Origin: Mycetohabitans endofungorum
Lineage (GTDB): Bacteria; Pseudomonadota; Gammaproteobacteria; Burkholderiales; Burkholderiaceae
Reading direction: 5' to 3'
Assembly: GCF_002927045.1 (NCBI RefSeq)
Contig: NZ_PRDW01000008.1
Span: 105,347-169,346, forward strand
Length of the DNA stretch: 64,000 bases
The notes beneath the pieces are model-generated. The model did not search any database, was not told the origin of the DNA, and saw only the letters and a list, made by a program, of their open reading frames with translations. A program made the translations under genes and the position numbers. Of this stretch, positions 61,887-64,000 are shown piece by piece (within the stretch, counting starts at the first letter, position 1; the number at the start of each line of letters is the position of its first letter).

Positions 61887-62809
61887 GCGACGTGCAAGAC
61901 CCACAATTGAGCGCGTATCGCAACACGAGCGCGCAAGCGATCGACGCGTTCTGCGACGCACTATGGCTCGAGCATGGGTTGTCCCGCAATACGCTGGATG
62001 CGTATCGTCGCGACTTGTCGCTGTATTGCGACTGGCTCGCGGCGACGCATGAGCGCACACTCGATGCGACGCGCGAGTCGGACCTGAATGGCTACCTGGC
62101 GGTGCGCAGCGATGGTAAGGCCAGTTCCGCGAACCGGCGCCTGTCGGTGTTCCGGCGCTACTTCGCATGGGCGTTGCGTGAGCATCGCGTCGCGGCTGAT
62201 CCGACGCTGCGCATCCGTTCGGCCCGGCAGCCGCCCCGTTTTCCGTCTACGCTTAATGAAGCGCAGGTTGAGGCGTTGCTGGGTGCGCCCGACCTAGACA
62301 CGCCACTCGGATTGCGCGACCGCGCGATGCTTGAGTTGATGTACGCGAGTGGGTTGCGTGTCTCGGAGTTGGTCACGCTCAAGACGGTCGAGGTGGGGTT
62401 GAACGAAGGTGTGGTGCGCGTGATGGGCAAGGGTGCGAAAGAGCGCTTGGTGCCGTTTGGCGACGAGGCGCGAGGCTGGCTGGAGCGCTACCTGCGCGAG
62501 GCGCGCGCGGTGCTCCTCGGGGGGCGCGGCGCCGATGCGCTGTTCGTGACGGCGCGCGGCGGCGCGATGACGCGTCAGCAATTCTGGAACATCATTAAGC
62601 GATATGCGTTGCGCGCCGACATTCACGTGCCGCTGTCGCCGCATACGTTGCGGCATGCGTTTGCGACGCATCTGCTCAATCATGGCGCGGACCTGCGCGT
62701 GGTGCAGATGCTGCTTGGCCACAGCGATATTTCGACGACTCAGATTTACACTCATGTTGCACGTGAGCGCCTTAAAGCGCTGCATGCGATACATCATCCG
62801 CGCGGGTGA
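61883..62809 (+). CDS. xerD: Tyrosine recombinase XerD
   Basis: XerD acts with XerC at dif to resolve chromosome dimers at division. The 308-residue enzyme has the N-terminal SAM-like core-binding domain (LWLEHGLSRNTLDAYRRDLS). The catalytic residues are Arg in YASGLRVSELV near 155, Lys in GKGAKERLVP near 182, His and Arg in SPHTLRHAFATHLLNHG near 253, His in LLGHSDISTTQ near 277 and the nucleophile Tyr in IYTHVARERL near 288. End-to-end similarity to E. coli XerD argues against a prophage integrase. It overlaps the ogt stop; downstream the gene content changes to accessory genes. Confidence 0.96.
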   Translation: MSDVQDPQLSAYRNTSAQAIDAFCDALWLEHGLSRNTLDAYRRDLSLYCDWLAATHERTLDATRESDLNGYLAVRSDGKASSANRRLSVFRRYFAWALREHRVAADPTLRIRSARQPPRFPSTLNEAQVEALLGAPDLDTPLGLRDRAMLELMYASGLRVSELVTLKTVEVGLNEGVVRVMGKGAKERLVPFGDEARGWLERYLREARAVLLGGRGADALFVTARGGAMTRQQFWNIIKRYALRADIHVPLSPHTLRHAFATHLLNHGADLRVVQMLLGHSDISTTQIYTHVARERLKALHAIHHPRG

Positions 62810-62841
62810 GTGCGCGGGACTGACTGTCTTTTCCCGTTTTC

Positions 62842-63204
62842 CTAATCGCCAATCGCAATAATCTGGTTTAATTGTTCACATGCGGCTGTAAACACATCAT
62901 CTGGCACGCGCTTCCACGAATGTGCCTTCGCTCCCCGTGCTCGCCAGTCAAATGACTTGGGCTGGTGTCCAAGCACGTAGCTCGTGACGTTTTTCGGCCC
63001 CTGAAACTTGATAGCAAACGGATTAGTGTCATTGAAGTCGGCAGGTGTGATCGGAAGCCCGATGACAATGCCGGTTCGCTCGTTGAACGGTTTCGGTGAC
63101 AAGACCAGCATCGGGTGCAAATCCTTCATTTCACGACCGACCTGCGGATTGCAGTCAATCCAGATAATGTCACGTCGGTCAGGCACCCAAAAAGCTCCTG
63201 TCAT
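62842..63204 (-). CDS. MazF/PemK-family mRNA-interferase toxin
   Basis: The 120-residue protein matches the MazF fold: YVPDRGD-like WVPDRRDIIWIDCNPQVG at residues 6-23, LVLSPKPFNERTGIVIGLPI near 33-52, DWRARGAKA near 86, and a C-terminal helix ending QLNQIIAIGD. MazF toxins cut mRNA at short sequences and stop growth until bound by the antitoxin. At the site of the catalytic Arg of E. coli MazF (Arg-Pro) this protein has His30-Pro31, so activity by analogy is uncertain. Its start shares one base with the antitoxin stop (TAATG), ensuring coupled translation. The region looks less GC-rich than its neighbours. Confidence 0.9.
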   Translation of the reverse strand: MTGAFWVPDRRDIIWIDCNPQVGREMKDLHPMLVLSPKPFNERTGIVIGLPITPADFNDTNPFAIKFQGPKNVTSYVLGHQPKSFDWRARGAKAHSWKRVPDDVFTAACEQLNQIIAIGD

Positions 63205-63458
63205 TAAAACACCTCCGCACCAACGCGGCTTGTTGCCATCGCTTCACCGCCGTGCTTTATTGGATCAAACCGCGCCAGTTTTTCCGCGAGCGTAAGCTTA
63301 CGCGGACCCACCGGCTTCACTGTTACACCAACTTCATCCGTCGTCACCTCCACCTCTTGGCCAACCTGGAAATGCGCTGAGCGTGCAACTGCAGCGGGAA
63401 TGCGCACAGCCAGGCTGTTCCCCCACTGTTGGATTGTGAGCGTCGCGGTTTTTGCCAT
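63204..63458 (-). CDS. MazE/AbrB-like antitoxin
   Basis: The 84-residue antitoxin has a swapped-hairpin AbrB/MazE DNA-binding domain at its N-terminus (ATLTIQQWGNSLAVRIPAAV, VGQEVEVTTDEVGVTVKPV). The flexible C-terminal tail (LTLAEKLARFDPIKHGGEA) should wrap the toxin. AGGAG stands 7 bases before the ATG at MAKTATL, which fixes the start within a longer open frame. Upstream is an inverted repeat suited to autorepression, as in other mazEF operons. Confidence 0.9.
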   Translation of the reverse strand: MAKTATLTIQQWGNSLAVRIPAAVARSAHFQVGQEVEVTTDEVGVTVKPVGPRKLTLAEKLARFDPIKHGGEAMATSRVGAEVF

Positions 63459-63480
63459 GATGTCACTCCTTCCTATCATC

Positions 63481-63529
63481 GTATAAACAAGTATATACAA
63501 ACATACCGGAGGTATCAACGTGTTTATAC
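63481..63529 (-). promoter_or_regulatory. Operator-like inverted repeats before the antitoxin gene
   Basis: GTATAAACA (63481-63489) is repeated exactly in inverse orientation at 63521-63529. Inside is a second inverted repeat, ATACC (63503-63507) with GGTAT (63511-63515), and the palindrome GTATATAC (63491-63498). The block is AT-rich and lies 22-70 bp before the antitoxin ATG, the expected place for autoregulation by the antitoxin or the complex. Confidence 0.65.
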
Positions 63530-63613
63530 ATTATGCGCCTTGTGCGACACGAAAGTCGCGCAGTTCGTTGTTTCACCACCGATGTTAGACGGCGGTGCAG
63601 ACATGGAGGAGCC

Positions 63614-63712
63614 TCAAGTATGGGCAGCTAGGTCCGCTGCAAATGCGGTATGAGAGGTCAGGGACAGCGCTAAAGCGGCAAACAACGCAAGACTACTCGT
63701 CCGGATGCGCAT
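63614..63712 (-). CDS. Signal-peptide mini-ORF, 32 residues (small secreted peptide or gene remnant)
   Basis: The frame reads MRIRTSSLALFAALALSLTS, then HTAFAADLAAHT and a stop. It is a textbook Sec signal peptide with a cleavage site AFA-AD, but only a few residues follow. It lies 54 bp after the stop of the TpsB-like gene on the same strand. The other frames after the stop do not continue it, so it is either a very short secreted peptide or the 5' remnant of a deleted exported protein. No family can be named. The rest of the space 63530-63766 shows nothing else. Confidence 0.4.
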   Translation of the reverse strand: MRIRTSSLALFAALALSLTSHTAFAADLAAHT

Positions 63713-63766
63713 AGGGCTTTCTCGAAAAGGCGGGAAAATGAAAATGTATCAATGATGTGTGCCCGC

Positions 63767-64000
63767 TTACAGCTGCGCGCTCAATCGAAAGCCGACTGTG
63801 ACGCGGGCCGTCGATAACGCCGTTGGACGATACAGGGGCGTGCCAGCGAACAACTCGTACGTGTAGATGGCCAAGCGCGTGGGCACCGTACCGCGCAGCC
63901 CAAGGGCCGTGCCAACGAGCCGCGTGCCGCCCTGGTCTCGTGTCAGTGGACCGAAGACTTGGCCATAATCAAGCGCCGCGTAGGCGTGCTGCCCGGTGTG
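63767..64000 (-). CDS. TpsB-type outer-membrane transporter (FhaC/ShlB/CdiB-like), C-terminal end
   Basis: The last 77 residues of a minus-strand gene run into the window edge. They read AALDYGQVFGPLTRDQGGTR, then LVGTALGLRGT, and end in LFAGTPLYRPTA, ARVTVGFRLSAQL and stop. This pattern (alternating strands, AGTPLY-type penultimate strand, and a final strand ending in a hydrophobic residue) is typical of the C-terminal barrel of two-partner secretion transporters. Such proteins export large TpsA adhesins, haemolysins or contact-dependent inhibition toxins. The effector gene is not downstream, so it must be upstream, outside the window, or absent. Identification rests on a short piece. Confidence 0.7.
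   Translation of the reverse strand, partial: HTGQHAYAALDYGQVFGPLTRDQGGTRLVGTALGLRGTVPTRLAIYTYELFAGTPLYRPTALSTARVTVGFRLSAQL

Noticed and set aside
61883..62809. xerD as an integrase of a mobile element
   Set aside because: It aligns end to end with chromosomal XerD motifs and is coupled to ogt; no attachment-site duplication was seen.

Overview
The window reads as ordinary, gene-dense chromosome from a beta-proteobacterium of the family Burkholderiaceae. The support is GC-rich sequence with strong third-position GC bias, a two-gene PqiA, a fused PabB-PabC, a GlnE of about 950 residues, HrcA followed by HemH and the GrpE-DnaK-DnaJ set, and the gene order tsaE-amiC-mutL-miaA-purM-hda-pcnB-folK-panB. 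A Burkholderia, Paraburkholderia or Mycetohabitans-like genome is the best guess; the exact genus cannot be fixed from sequence alone. Nearly all genes are housekeeping. The only clearly accessory stretch is the last 1.2 kb.

Layout. 1-3465: end of yajC, then secD and secF (Sec translocon accessory complex). 3570-5361: an MHS-type transporter and a decayed yceI. 5362-9056: overlapping pqiA-pqiA-pqiB-pqiC lipid-transport operon. 9087-13898: tgt and queA (queuosine tRNA) divergent from recG. 14015-16508: oxyR, dps, ubiA. 16524-23339 (minus): one tight operon of a D-lactate dehydrogenase-like flavoprotein, glcD, glcE, glcF, yggS and proC. 23534-24082: cobalamin adenosyltransferase. 24156-25560 (minus): aroG behind a long leader with a transcription attenuator. 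25604-32494 (minus): yhdP, a nitrilase-family amidase and tldD. 32612-35464: glnE. 35472-38109 (minus): nadK and recN. 38227-47314: hrcA, hemH, an S4 RNA-binding protein, grpE, dnaK, dnaJ and pabBC. 47325-52585 (minus): hda, a HAD phosphatase, pcnB, folK, a deoxynucleoside kinase and panB. 52688-62809: purM, miaA/mutL, dedA, amiC/tsaE, queG, ogt and xerD. 62842-64000 (minus): a MazEF-like toxin-antitoxin pair with an operator-like inverted repeat, a signal-peptide mini-ORF and the C-terminal end of a TpsB (FhaC/ShlB-type) outer-membrane transporter that runs off the window.

The most interesting observation is the aroG leader. A 22-codon peptide ORF carries an unbroken run of seven aromatic codons (FYFYFFW). 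It is followed by alternative RNA pairings and an intrinsic terminator, all before the DAHP synthase gene. This is the full design of a trp-style attenuator, apparently sensing all three aromatic amino acids at the first committed step of their synthesis. Secondary points are a 20-bp perfect palindrome between hda and purM, a sigma-32 promoter before grpE, coding hexanucleotide microsatellites in yhdP, an octapeptide-repeat extension on RecG, oxyR directly abutting dps with no katG, and the toxin-antitoxin/two-partner-secretion edge. No tRNA, rRNA, CRISPR array, insertion sequence or prophage was recognised.
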